DNA of 5,568 nt from CAYXXZ01 sp050175615 (GTDB lineage Bacteria; Pseudomonadota; Gammaproteobacteria; Pseudomonadales; Porticoccaceae), in assembly GCA_050175615.1 (NCBI GenBank), contig JBFXIU010000220.1:1-5568 (forward strand), in the 5' to 3' direction. The notes under the pieces were generated by a model. It saw only the letters and a program-made list of their open reading frames with translations. It did no database searches and was not told the DNA's origin. The position numbers and the translations under genes are program-made. The stretch's first letter is position 1. Every line of letters begins with the position of its first letter. Shown here piece after piece: positions 1 through 5,371 of the stretch.

Positions 1-197
1 GCCTGGTATTGCTTTTGGGGCTGGGTATTTTTGCCATGATAACAGCCAGTCTCGCCGCTTATTTTATGAGCCAAAAAGAAGAGGAAGTTCTCAGTGAAGA
101 AAGGGATCAGTTCAGAAAACTTTGCGACGTTGAGGAACGACTCTATGCCATGGAGCAAAAAATGGATACCTTACTCAAAAAACTCAGTGAAAAATAA
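1..197 (+). CDS. C-terminal fragment of a probable ion-channel membrane protein
   Basis: The reading frame is open from the window edge (first full codon at 3) to the TAA at 195-197, so this is the tail of a gene that begins upstream. It starts with a hydrophobic stretch containing GLGIFAMITASLAAYF, about 20 residues. This resembles the last pore-lining helix of small bacterial voltage-gated or two-TM potassium channels, where a G-I-x-x-x-x-x-T-A-x-x-A-x-x-F pattern is common. It is followed by about 40 charged residues (EEEVLSEERDQF to the end) with heptad-like spacing of L, M and V, which reads as a cytoplasmic coiled coil that could hold a tetramer together. The selectivity filter is outside the window, so the channel call is an inference from the tail only. 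The internal TTG at 9 is not a real start. The stop lies 60 bp before the tRNA, with no clear terminator between. Confidence 0.6.
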   Translation, partial: LVLLLGLGIFAMITASLAAYFMSQKEEEVLSEERDQFRKLCDVEERLYAMEQKMDTLLKKLSEK

Positions 198-218
198 GGG
201 TTCTTTAAAAAATTATTG

Positions 219-232
219 TACAATCACCCCGC
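219..232 (+). promoter_or_regulatory. Candidate -10 and GC-rich discriminator of the tRNA gene
   Basis: TACAAT at 219-224 is followed by a C-rich stretch (CACCCCGC, 225-232). GC-rich discriminators are typical of stable-RNA promoters under stringent control. The distance to the mature tRNA 5' end is suitable. I see no good -35 hexamer 16-18 bp upstream (the bases there are around AAGGGT), so this is a weak call. Confidence 0.3.
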
Positions 233-257
233 TTTAAAAAAACCCGGAAAATGCTGT

Positions 258-334
258 CGGAGAGTAGCTCAGCCTGGTAGAGCACTGCCTTCGGGAGGCA
301 GGGGTCGCAGGTTCAAATCCTGTTTCTCCGACCA
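258..334 (+). tRNA. tRNA-Pro (anticodon CGG)
   Basis: The 77-nt sequence folds as a complete cloverleaf. The acceptor stem CGGAGAG (258-264) pairs with TTCTCCG (324-330), with a G-T pair at the base. The D stem is GCTC/GAGC (267-270, 280-283). The anticodon stem is CTGCC/GGCAG (285-289, 297-301) around loop TTCGGGA, giving anticodon CGG at 292-294. The T arm is GCAGG-TTCAAAT-CCTGT. The discriminator A331 and encoded CCA (332-334) complete it. The C1-G72 pair with A73 is the usual proline identity feature, and the anticodon reads codon CCG, equivalent to E. coli proK. No T-run terminator follows directly. No integrase or duplicated 3' end is seen nearby. Confidence 0.96.
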
Positions 335-582
335 AAAATCAATAACTTAAAAAGATTTCAAAATCGAAATTTCCCGACATAACCAAGGCCTGCCTACCCT
401 GTCCCGGTTAGCTGCTAACTCTTGGCACCCTGTCTGCAAAAATCAGTTTACCCCCCTTGTGCAGCCTCTGCTCACACTACAATCATAATTTCTTCATAAT
501 TTCTTCATATTTTTTTCATATTTGTGGCTCATCTTCTTCGATTAAATTCGTCTACTTTTGAAAAAACTCATGGAGAATACAG
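335..582. other. Non-coding interval between tRNA-Pro and the lipoprotein gene
   Basis: No convincing gene is present. The interval has an imperfect nested inverted repeat: CCAAG (383-387) can pair with CTTGG (421-425), enclosing GTTAG (407-411) and CTAAC (415-419). An 8-bp direct repeat ACCCTGTC occurs at 396-403 and 427-434, overlapping the same structure. The right part is T-rich and holds the 11-bp repeat array listed separately. TTAAAT/TAAATT at 542-548 is the only candidate -10 for the downstream gene, and it lacks a good -35. Confidence 0.5.
481..524 (+). promoter_or_regulatory. Array of four 11-bp direct repeats, possible response-regulator operator
   Basis: Four consecutive units, AATCATAATTT, CTTCATAATTT, CTTCATATTTT and TTTCATATTTG, tile 481-524 without gaps. 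TCAT recurs exactly every 11 bp, at 483, 494, 505 and 516. PhoB boxes are built the same way: 7-bp half-sites ending in TCAT (CTGTCAT) separated by 4 A/T bases. Here the half-sites match that consensus at only 4-5 of 7 positions, so this is an architecture match, not a consensus match. Phased T-tracts could alternatively just bend the DNA. The array ends 58 bp upstream of the lipoprotein start codon, a sensible place for an activator site. Confidence 0.4.
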
Positions 583-2427
583 ATGCCATTTAAAAAATTA
601 CTATTGCTTGCAGCTATCAGCTCATCCTTGGGACTGGTGGGCTGTGGTGATGATGGCGATGCCGGTCCTGCTGAGCCTGCTGGGCCTGCTGGGCCTGCTG
701 GGCCTGCTGGGCCTGCTGGCAATGATGGTCAAGATGCTACTGAAGCAACGATTTCCCTGTCTTTTATGGGACGTTATTCCTCCGGGCGTTTTGATGAGTC
801 AGCCGCAGAGATCGTTGATTTTGACGCGGTTAACGCCCAGGCTTTTGTTGTTAATGCTGAATCCGGCTCTGTGGATATTATTGACGCGGCCTCTCCCCAC
901 ACACCCAGCTTGAAAGGCTCGCTGAACGTTGCTGCGGATATTGCCAACGCCGTTAGTGCAATAACCGATAGCTCTGCCCTTGGCGCGGCAAACAGCGTCG
1001 CTGTCCGCGGCAATATTGTCGCGGTGGCCGTGGAAGCGAATCCCAAACAAAATAACGGCTACGTTGCCTTTTACCAAACCGATGGCACCTTCCTCAGTGC
1101 TGTTGAAGCTGGCGCACTGCCCGATATGGTGACATTTACGCCAGACGGCTCGAAAGTGATCGTGGCCAATGAAGGTGAACCCAATGGAGATTACTCCATC
1201 GACCCCGAGGGCAGCCTGACGGTTGTCGATGTTTCCGGTGATATTGGCGCGCTATCAGCGGCCAATGTGTCCCAGATTTCGTTTGCAGCTTTCAATTCAG
1301 GAGGCAGCAAATCCCTCACTGGCCCCGTACGCATTTCATCCAAAAGCGCCAGCATCGCCAAAGACCTTGAGCCTGAATATATCGCTGTTTCCAAAGACAG
1401 CGCCACGGCCTATGCTTTGCTACAGGAAAACAATGCCTATGCAACTCTGGATTTGACCACAAACACCATCACGTCCATTTCAGCACTGGGCTTTAAGAAT
1501 TATTCCTTGCCTGGCAACGAGCTGGACGCCAGTGACCGGGATGGCGGCGCAAATATTCGCAACTGGCCTGTTTTTGGCACCTATATGCCGGATAGCGCCG
1601 ATGCCTATGAATACAATGGCGTCACCTACATCGTTACTGCCAACGAGGGTGATGGTAGGGAATATCTCACCACCGCCGAAGATGCAAACGATTGCGCCAT
1701 CCAGGGCGGATTTGATTTCGACGATGGCGATTGCCTCCATTATCTCGACGAAATCCGTATCAAAGATATCACCGATGACGGCGCGTCATTTGACGCCGAC
1801 TTACTGGCTCGTCTGGGAGTTGATTTTGATGAAGACGAAAACCTCGGTCGCCTCAAAGTTATAGCCAACCTCGGTGTCACCGGTGCCTGCGCATCTCTGG
1901 CGACCACTGGCCAGCCAGGAGCGGATTGTGTTTATGAAAATCTATACACCTACGGCGCTCGCTCGTTCACCATCTGGAATATGCAGACCGGCCAGCCCGT
2001 CTTTGATTCAGGCAGCGATTTTGAAGTGATTACCGCCGACCTCCTGGGCGACAACTTCAATGCCAGCAATGACGACAATGAAGGAGATAACCGCTCTGAT
2101 GACAAAGGCCCGGAGCCAGAGGCTGTTGAAATTGCTGTCATCAATGGCAAAACCTACGGTTTTATCGGCCTTGAGCGCGTTGGCGGTATTATGGTGTACA
2201 ACATCAGCAATCCTGAAGCGCCCGACTTTGTTCAGTATATCAACCCTCGGGATTTCACCCTTGCCGATATCGAGGACAATCTTGCTCTGGTAGGTGATCT
2301 GGGACCTGAAAGCATCAAATTTGTCAGCGCCGAAAATAGTCCGACAGGCAACCCGATGCTGATTGTTGGCAACGAAGTGAGCGGCACCACATCATTTTTT
2401 GACATTGAAGTTGTTACTCAAAACTAG
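583..2427 (+). CDS. Choice-of-anchor I type lipoprotein with collagen-like linker
   Basis: A 614-residue exported lipoprotein of unknown exact function. The ATG is preceded by GGAG at 572-575 with 7-nt spacing. Residues 1-21 form a lipoprotein signal: basic MPFKK, a hydrophobic core, and lipobox LVGC with C21 as the lipidated cysteine. The +2 residue is Gly, so outer-membrane sorting is expected. Residues 27-46 are a collagen-like G-P-A linker. From about residue 61 the protein carries motifs of the choice-of-anchor I family, a beta-propeller-like fold: GRYSSGRFDESAAEIV (63-78), GALPDM (177-182), ANEGEPNGDY (195-204), ANEGDGREY (353-361), GPEPEAVE (from 509), GLERVGG (529-535), DLGPES (572-577) and GNEVSGT (596-602). 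Family members are sometimes labelled alkaline phosphatase or mesenchyme-specific glycoprotein; I see no proof of an enzyme activity. Cysteine pairs C371/C384 and C436/C449 may form disulfides. Asp-rich stretches near 378-383 and 490-508 could bind calcium. Confidence 0.88.
   Translation: MPFKKLLLLAAISSSLGLVGCGDDGDAGPAEPAGPAGPAGPAGPAGNDGQDATEATISLSFMGRYSSGRFDESAAEIVDFDAVNAQAFVVNAESGSVDIIDAASPHTPSLKGSLNVAADIANAVSAITDSSALGAANSVAVRGNIVAVAVEANPKQNNGYVAFYQTDGTFLSAVEAGALPDMVTFTPDGSKVIVANEGEPNGDYSIDPEGSLTVVDVSGDIGALSAANVSQISFAAFNSGGSKSLTGPVRISSKSASIAKDLEPEYIAVSKDSATAYALLQENNAYATLDLTTNTITSISALGFKNYSLPGNELDASDRDGGANIRNWPVFGTYMPDSADAYEYNGVTYIVTANEGDGREYLTTAEDANDCAIQGGFDFDDGDCLHYLDEIRIKDITDDGASFDADLLARLGVDFDEDENLGRLKVIANLGVTGACASLATTGQPGADCVYENLYTYGARSFTIWNMQTGQPVFDSGSDFEVITADLLGDNFNASNDDNEGDNRSDDKGPEPEAVEIAVINGKTYGFIGLERVGGIMVYNISNPEAPDFVQYINPRDFTLADIEDNLALVGDLGPESIKFVSAENSPTGNPMLIVGNEVSGTTSFFDIEVVTQN
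667..720 (+). repeat. 9-bp tandem repeat encoding Pro-Ala-Gly
   Basis: Six in-frame 9-bp units lie just after the lipobox: CCTGCTGAG, then CCTGCTGGG four times (676-711), then CCTGCTGGC. The four central units are identical, which suggests recent slippage expansion. Each unit adds one Pro-Ala-Gly triplet, so copy-number changes keep the frame. The first unit has a single G-to-A change at 674 that turns Gly into Glu31. Confidence 0.93.
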
Positions 2428-2453
2428 CCTCTGCCACTATTGGGGTAAATAAA

Positions 2454-2489
2454 CCCAAGGAATCCCTCTGAATGGAGAGGTTCCTTGGG
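2454..2489 (+). terminator. Strong hairpin after the lipoprotein gene
   Basis: CCCAAGGAA (2454-2462) pairs perfectly with TTCCTTGGG (2481-2489). An inner stem CCTCT (2465-2469) / AGAGG (2476-2480) follows a 2-nt bulge, leaving a 6-nt loop. It begins 27 bp after the stop codon, where a terminator would be. There is no T-run after it on the plus strand, so it may be a weak intrinsic terminator or an mRNA 3'-end stabiliser. On the minus strand it would be followed by TTTATTTA, but no minus-strand gene is seen to its right to need it. Confidence 0.5.
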
Positions 2490-2532
2490 CTGTTCAAGGT
2501 TCTCAATCCAGCTGGTGTTCAACCGTCACTCA

Positions 2533-2560
2533 CTGACATTCCATATCTAAACCATATATT
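2533..2560 (+). promoter_or_regulatory. Candidate sigma-70 promoter of rdgC
   Basis: CTGACA (2533-2538, 5/6 to TTGACA) and TATATT (2555-2560, 5/6 to TATAAT) are separated by 16 bp. This predicts a transcript start near 2567 and a leader of about 70 nt before rdgC. The region also has CCATAT repeated 11 bp apart (2541, 2552), with a related CCAATAT at 2563. Experimental support is absent. Confidence 0.42.
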
Positions 2561-2639
2561 TCCCAATATTTGCCATCCTGAGATTACAATAGCCGCCGCA
2601 AAACTCTCATCGTACTATTTATAAAAGGCTATTTGATTC

Positions 2640-3557
2640 ATGTTGTTCAAAAACCTCCTTGTTTATCGTTTTACCAAACCCTTTACTCAGACCCCCGAAG
2701 AATTCGCAGAATTGTTAGCCGCCAAGATCTTTAGACCTTGCGGCAAACAGGAGCAAACAAGCCTGGGCTGGGTGCCCCCCATTGGCCAAGATGACAGCCC
2801 CCTGGTTCACGCGGCCAACGGCCGCATGATGGTATGCCTACAGCGACAGGAAAAACTCCTGCCCGGCGCTATTGTCAACGAAGTATTGGCAGAGAAAATT
2901 GCGGAAATGGAAGCTCGCGAGGGTCGCAAACCTGGCAAACAGGAACGTATCACTCTAAAAGAGGAAATCGTCTTTGAGTTGCTGCCGAGAGCCTTTAGCA
3001 GAACGCGAAAACTCTATGCTTACATTGATCTGGCGCTAGGGCTGTTGATTGTCGACAGCGCTTCTCACAAAAGCGCCGAAGAACTGATCAGCGAATTGCG
3101 GACGGTATTGGGTAGTCTACCCGTTGCTTCCATGAAAACCCATCACCCTATTCCACCCACGCTGACGACCTGGCTGGCCGAGGGGCAATTACCCGAGGAC
3201 TTTACCCTTGGTGGCGAGTGCGAACTCCGCGACACCGATGATGAAGGCGGTGTTATTCGTTGCAAAAATCAGGATCTCTTTTCGGATGAAATACGCAGTC
3301 ACCTTGCCTCAGGCATGTATGTCAGCAAAATGGCGTTGTGCTGGTCAGGCGGTATTGACTGTATTATCGACGAAAATTTCAGCCTCAAACGCCTTCGTTT
3401 TGGTGATCTTATTGACGACAAACTGGGAGAAGTGGATGCGGAGAGTGCTGGAGAGCAGTTTGATATCGACTTTACCATTATGGCCGGGGAGTTTGCCAAC
3501 TTCATTCCTGTTCTGGTTAAGGCTTTCGGTGGCGGAAATGACGCCGAAACAGACTGA
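2640..3557 (+). CDS. rdgC: Recombination-associated protein RdgC
   Basis: The 305-residue product is the right length for RdgC (E. coli 303). It carries the family's landmarks in order: N-terminal LFKNLLVYR, FRPCG (31-35), GWVPPIG (43-49), ANGRMMVC (59-66), EKLLP (71-75), LLPRAFSR (114-121), LIVD and LGSLPV in the middle, EGGVIRCKNQDL, the SLKRLRF motif and a C-terminal FDIDFTIMAGE segment. F119 corresponds to the phenylalanine finger (F120) of E. coli RdgC by alignment from memory. RdgC is a ring-shaped dimer that binds duplex DNA, associates with the nucleoid and limits RecA loading and strand exchange. The ATG at 2640 matches the conserved N-terminus; AAAAGG (2623-2628) is a somewhat distant ribosome binding site (11 nt). 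It appears to be transcribed alone, with a 212-bp gap upstream and an opposing minus-strand gene downstream. Confidence 0.97.
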   Translation: MLFKNLLVYRFTKPFTQTPEEFAELLAAKIFRPCGKQEQTSLGWVPPIGQDDSPLVHAANGRMMVCLQRQEKLLPGAIVNEVLAEKIAEMEAREGRKPGKQERITLKEEIVFELLPRAFSRTRKLYAYIDLALGLLIVDSASHKSAEELISELRTVLGSLPVASMKTHHPIPPTLTTWLAEGQLPEDFTLGGECELRDTDDEGGVIRCKNQDLFSDEIRSHLASGMYVSKMALCWSGGIDCIIDENFSLKRLRFGDLIDDKLGEVDAESAGEQFDIDFTIMAGEFANFIPVLVKAFGGGNDAETD

Positions 3558-3592
3558 AAGGCAGGCAACGCCAATTGCTGATGCATGACTTT

Positions 3593-3616
3593 AAAAAAAA
3601 GGAGCCAGAAGGCTCC
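3593..3616 (-). terminator. Intrinsic terminator of the small minus-strand gene
   Basis: Perfect stem GGAGCC (3601-3606) / GGCTCC (3611-3616) with a 4-nt loop. Read on the minus strand it is followed by eight T residues (the A-run at 3593-3600), the standard intrinsic terminator form. It lies about 37 bp past the stop of the 34-residue minus-strand gene. On the plus strand the hairpin is followed by an A-run, so it is poorly suited to ending rdgC. Confidence 0.85.
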
Positions 3617-3653
3617 AAAAAATTTCCAGGGGAGTAGGAAATAAAATGCGGTA

Positions 3654-3758
3654 TCAGCTTTCTTTGGCTTCGCGCTTGGCAGATTGCTTCAAATCGTTCC
3701 AGGCGATAGCTGAACCAAGAATTCCGGTGATTAGAATGACTACGTATGTGACTAACAT
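3654..3758 (-). CDS. 34-residue single-pass membrane protein, unknown function
   Basis: The start ATG (plus-strand CAT at 3756-3758) is preceded by AGGAGAGG, an excellent ribosome binding site, and the stop is TGA at 3656-3654. The product starts MLVTYVVILITGILGSAIAW, an almost unbroken hydrophobic segment (residues 2-20) with small residues T11, G12, G15 and S16 that could pack against a partner. A 14-residue charged tail, NDLKQSAKREAKES, follows and is probably cytoplasmic because of its basic residues. A proper intrinsic terminator ends the unit, so ribosome site, ORF and terminator together argue for a real gene. The frame stays open upstream to 3959, but that part has odd composition and no good start. 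It is divergent from the HPP gene, sharing 227 bp. I do not recognise the family; it could be a small regulator or accessory subunit of a membrane complex. Confidence 0.72.
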   Translation of the reverse strand: MLVTYVVILITGILGSAIAWNDLKQSAKREAKES

Positions 3759-3762
3759 GGTG

Positions 3763-3770
3763 CCTCTCCT
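3763..3770 (-). promoter_or_regulatory. Ribosome binding site of the 34-residue protein
   Basis: Minus-strand AGGAGAGG followed by CACC and ATG. The AGGAG core is 7 nt from the start codon. It is the strongest Shine-Dalgarno in the window and decides the start at 3758 over the longer open frame. Confidence 0.8.
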
Positions 3771-3792
3771 ATAAGTCAATCTGTTACGGAAC

Positions 3793-3804
3793 GAACTATA
3801 GTTC
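3793..3804. promoter_or_regulatory. 12-bp perfect palindrome GAACTATAGTTC
   Basis: The palindrome lies 35 bp upstream of the small minus-strand gene's start codon, in the divergent intergenic region. GGAAC at 3788-3792 can also pair with GTTCC at 3801-3805. It may be an operator or part of a 5'-leader hairpin. Its centre (TATAGT on the minus strand) could serve as a -10, but no matching -35 is visible. Confidence 0.35.
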
Positions 3805-3985
3805 CAGCTAAAGAATAAATAAAATGTATTATTTTGATAACAATCATGAATTAAAGTTATTTTTTGGTTCTGGGTTTCAATCAAATCCCTCAGCCATAGC
3901 GGTTTAAATAGTTTCGGCGCCGGTTGTGATTTCATGATTTTGCCACTAGGATGTCGCACCTTATTGGTGCAATAACGAGTATTTC

Positions 3986-4957
3986 GTGGCAGTGAAAAAT
4001 CTATATACCGAATTCAAATTACTCCTTGGCATTGAAAAAAAGGCCACAACCCATACCGAGAAACTGATTTCTGCCCTTGGCGCCTTTATCGCTATCGCAG
4101 GAATTTATCAGGTAACCAACGGCTTATTTGAGCAGGGTTATTTAAATCAAACCGGCCAGAACCTGGTTATTGCCTCCATGGGCGCCAGCGCAGTTTTATT
4201 GTTTGCTGTTCCCCATGGACTCCTTTCCCAACCCTGGGCAGTGTTTGGCGGACACCTGATATCAGCCCTAATCGGCGTTTTTTGTCAGCGATATATTCCC
4301 CATACCATTTATGCCGCTGCTTTGGCTGTCAGCCTGTCGGTATTATTTATGTATTACCTGCACTGCATACACCCCCCGGGAGGGGCGACGGCGCTGACCG
4401 CAGTCATCGGCGGCTCGAATATTTTTGATCTGGGTTACGGTTATGTTATTGCGCCAATTCTTGTAAATGTTGTCCTGATTCTTGTGGTTGCCGTTGCCTT
4501 CAACTGCCTGTTTCGCTGGCGACGTTACCCCGTACATTTGCTACATCGCCGCAAGACTGTTGCCGGCAAGCAATTACAACGTCAGTACGAACTTACCCAT
4601 GAGGACTTTGCTGCGGCTATGCAGGAGTTTGACTCCTACATGGATATTACCGCTGAAGACCTTGCCCAACTTCTGGAACTGGCAAAACTTCATGCCGAGA
4701 AAAATATCACCCACCCGGAAAAAATTATTGAAGGCCGCTTTTATAGCAATGGCAAAATTGGCAACCTCTGGAGTATTCGCCAAATCATCGATGCCTCCAA
4801 TCACGGTGACCCCCACAAAGAGCAGGTGATTTACAAGGTAATTGCCGGTGATGGTAGCTATGAAACCGGTATTTGCAGCCGCGAAGAGTTCAGGCTCTGG
4901 ACACGCTTCGAAGTCACCAGACAAAATGCCCAGTGGATAAAAGTCGATGACCCCTAA
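3986..4957 (+). CDS. HPP-family integral membrane protein with atypical C-terminal domain
   Basis: A 323-residue inner-membrane protein. The start is GTG at 3986 (GTG at 3992 is an alternative), with a weak CGAG ribosome site at 3976-3979; an in-frame TAG at 3947 and no upstream ATG limit the choice. Hydrophobic segments lie at about 28-43, 58-76, 86-103, 107-125 and 152-173. The family motif HPPGGATAL starts at H129, and MGASAVLLFA (65-74) and VFGGHLISALIG (86-97) are also typical. Some HPP-family members are linked to nitrite transport in chloroplasts and cyanobacteria; the substrate here is unknown. After the membrane part comes a helical linker (EDFAAAMQEFDSYMDITAEDLAQLL, seen before CBS pairs in relatives; residues 206-230), but the last 80 or so residues (RFYSNGKIGNLWSIRQ onward) do not look like CBS domains. 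Transcribed alone, apparently. Confidence 0.87.
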   Translation: MAVKNLYTEFKLLLGIEKKATTHTEKLISALGAFIAIAGIYQVTNGLFEQGYLNQTGQNLVIASMGASAVLLFAVPHGLLSQPWAVFGGHLISALIGVFCQRYIPHTIYAAALAVSLSVLFMYYLHCIHPPGGATALTAVIGGSNIFDLGYGYVIAPILVNVVLILVVAVAFNCLFRWRRYPVHLLHRRKTVAGKQLQRQYELTHEDFAAAMQEFDSYMDITAEDLAQLLELAKLHAEKNITHPEKIIEGRFYSNGKIGNLWSIRQIIDASNHGDPHKEQVIYKVIAGDGSYETGICSREEFRLWTRFEVTRQNAQWIKVDDP

Positions 4958-5113
4958 CACCCGCTCAACCCTGAAGATCTCGACATCAACCTTCGGCAAT
5001 ATCAAATTTCCCGCGCAAAGAGATAACGCCTCTGCGTAATAATGATTGAATTATGGTATCAAAACATTGAAACTGGGATCCTAAACAACAATCTCTGCCA
5101 CCTCAACAACAAA

Positions 5114-5117
5114 GGGG
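5114..5117 (+). promoter_or_regulatory. Ribosome binding site fixing the start of the 80-residue gene
   Basis: AGGGG (5113-5117) lies 11 nt before the ATG at 5129. The upstream in-frame ATG at 5042 has no purine-rich site, and the extra 29 residues it would add differ in composition from the rest, so the shorter start is preferred. Confidence 0.55.
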
Positions 5118-5128
5118 AAACAACTGCA

Positions 5129-5371
5129 ATGACCGATGATTATGATGTAAAGATGTCCCCTTTAAGCCAGCGTTTCGAGCAGGACGGGGAAGTTGTCAGC
5201 ATAGAGATTTACGATGATGGAGAAGGCGGCTGGCTGCTTGAAATTGTCGACGAAGGCAACAACTCCACCATGTGGGAAGATCCTTTTGATAGTGATGATG
5301 ATGCTCTGGCTGAAGCTTTGGCAGCTATCGAGGAACAGGGTATCGCCTCGTTTGTCGGCTCTGCCAACTAG
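5129..5371 (+). CDS. Small acidic conserved-looking protein, unknown function
   Basis: An 80-residue soluble protein with about 22 Asp/Glu and only 2 Lys/Arg, so strongly acidic. The middle, GEVVSIEIYDDGEGGWLLEI, is predicted as two beta strands joined by an acidic turn, followed by VDEGNNSTMW, WEDPFDSDDDA, and a C-terminal helix (ALAEALAAIEEQGIASFVG). This arrangement (beta hairpin, conserved GGWxLEIVDE and NSTxW motifs, then a helix) resembles small hypothetical proteins I associate with Pseudomonas-like gammaproteobacteria, but I cannot name a family. No signal peptide or membrane segment. It lies 171 bp downstream of the HPP gene with a weakly defined leader (no clear terminator or promoter seen). 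Its stop codon TAG abuts the repeat-like element that follows. Confidence 0.8.
   Translation: MTDDYDVKMSPLSQRFEQDGEVVSIEIYDDGEGGWLLEIVDEGNNSTMWEDPFDSDDDALAEALAAIEEQGIASFVGSAN

Larger units (their letters stand above)
3759..3985. other. Divergent intergenic region, small gene and HPP gene
   Basis: An A/T-rich interval of 227 bp between two divergent genes; it should hold both promoters. On the plus strand TTGATA (3834-3839) is a possible -35 with TATTTT 18 bp on, a weak pair. A short hairpin GCACC-TTATT-GGTGC (3956-3970) ends 15 nt before the HPP start codon and could affect its translation. The long open minus-strand frame through here does not look coding. Confidence 0.4.

Noticed and set aside
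258..334. tRNA-Pro as an integration site for a genomic island
   Set aside because: No integrase, no duplicated tRNA 3' end and no island-like genes are present in the window; the neighbours are ordinary housekeeping-type genes.
667..720. Short repeats as a CRISPR-like array
   Set aside because: The units are contiguous with no spacers and encode an in-frame peptide repeat.
524..913. Plus-strand ORF with repeated LLG residues
   Set aside because: It is the shadow of the GPA-encoding 9-bp repeat in another frame of the lipoprotein gene; its start is inside the leader repeats and it has no ribosome site.
2454..2489. Hairpin as a minus-strand terminator
   Set aside because: It has a T-rich tail in that direction, but no minus-strand gene lies to its right before rdgC.
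3593..3616. Hairpin as the rdgC terminator
   Set aside because: On the plus strand the stem is followed by A residues, not T; the T-run exists only on the minus strand.
3759..3959. N-terminal extension giving a 101-residue minus-strand protein
   Set aside because: The extension is low-quality sequence with no ribosome site, whereas AGGAGAGG lies immediately before the internal ATG at 3758.
4574..5005. 143-residue minus-strand ORF opposite the HPP gene
   Set aside because: It lies almost wholly antisense to well-supported coding sequence and shows no recognisable motifs; its composition is what a codon shadow would give.
5042..5128. 29-residue extension of the small acidic protein
   Set aside because: No Shine-Dalgarno precedes the ATG at 5042; the extension is not acidic like the rest, and a G-rich site precedes the ATG at 5129.
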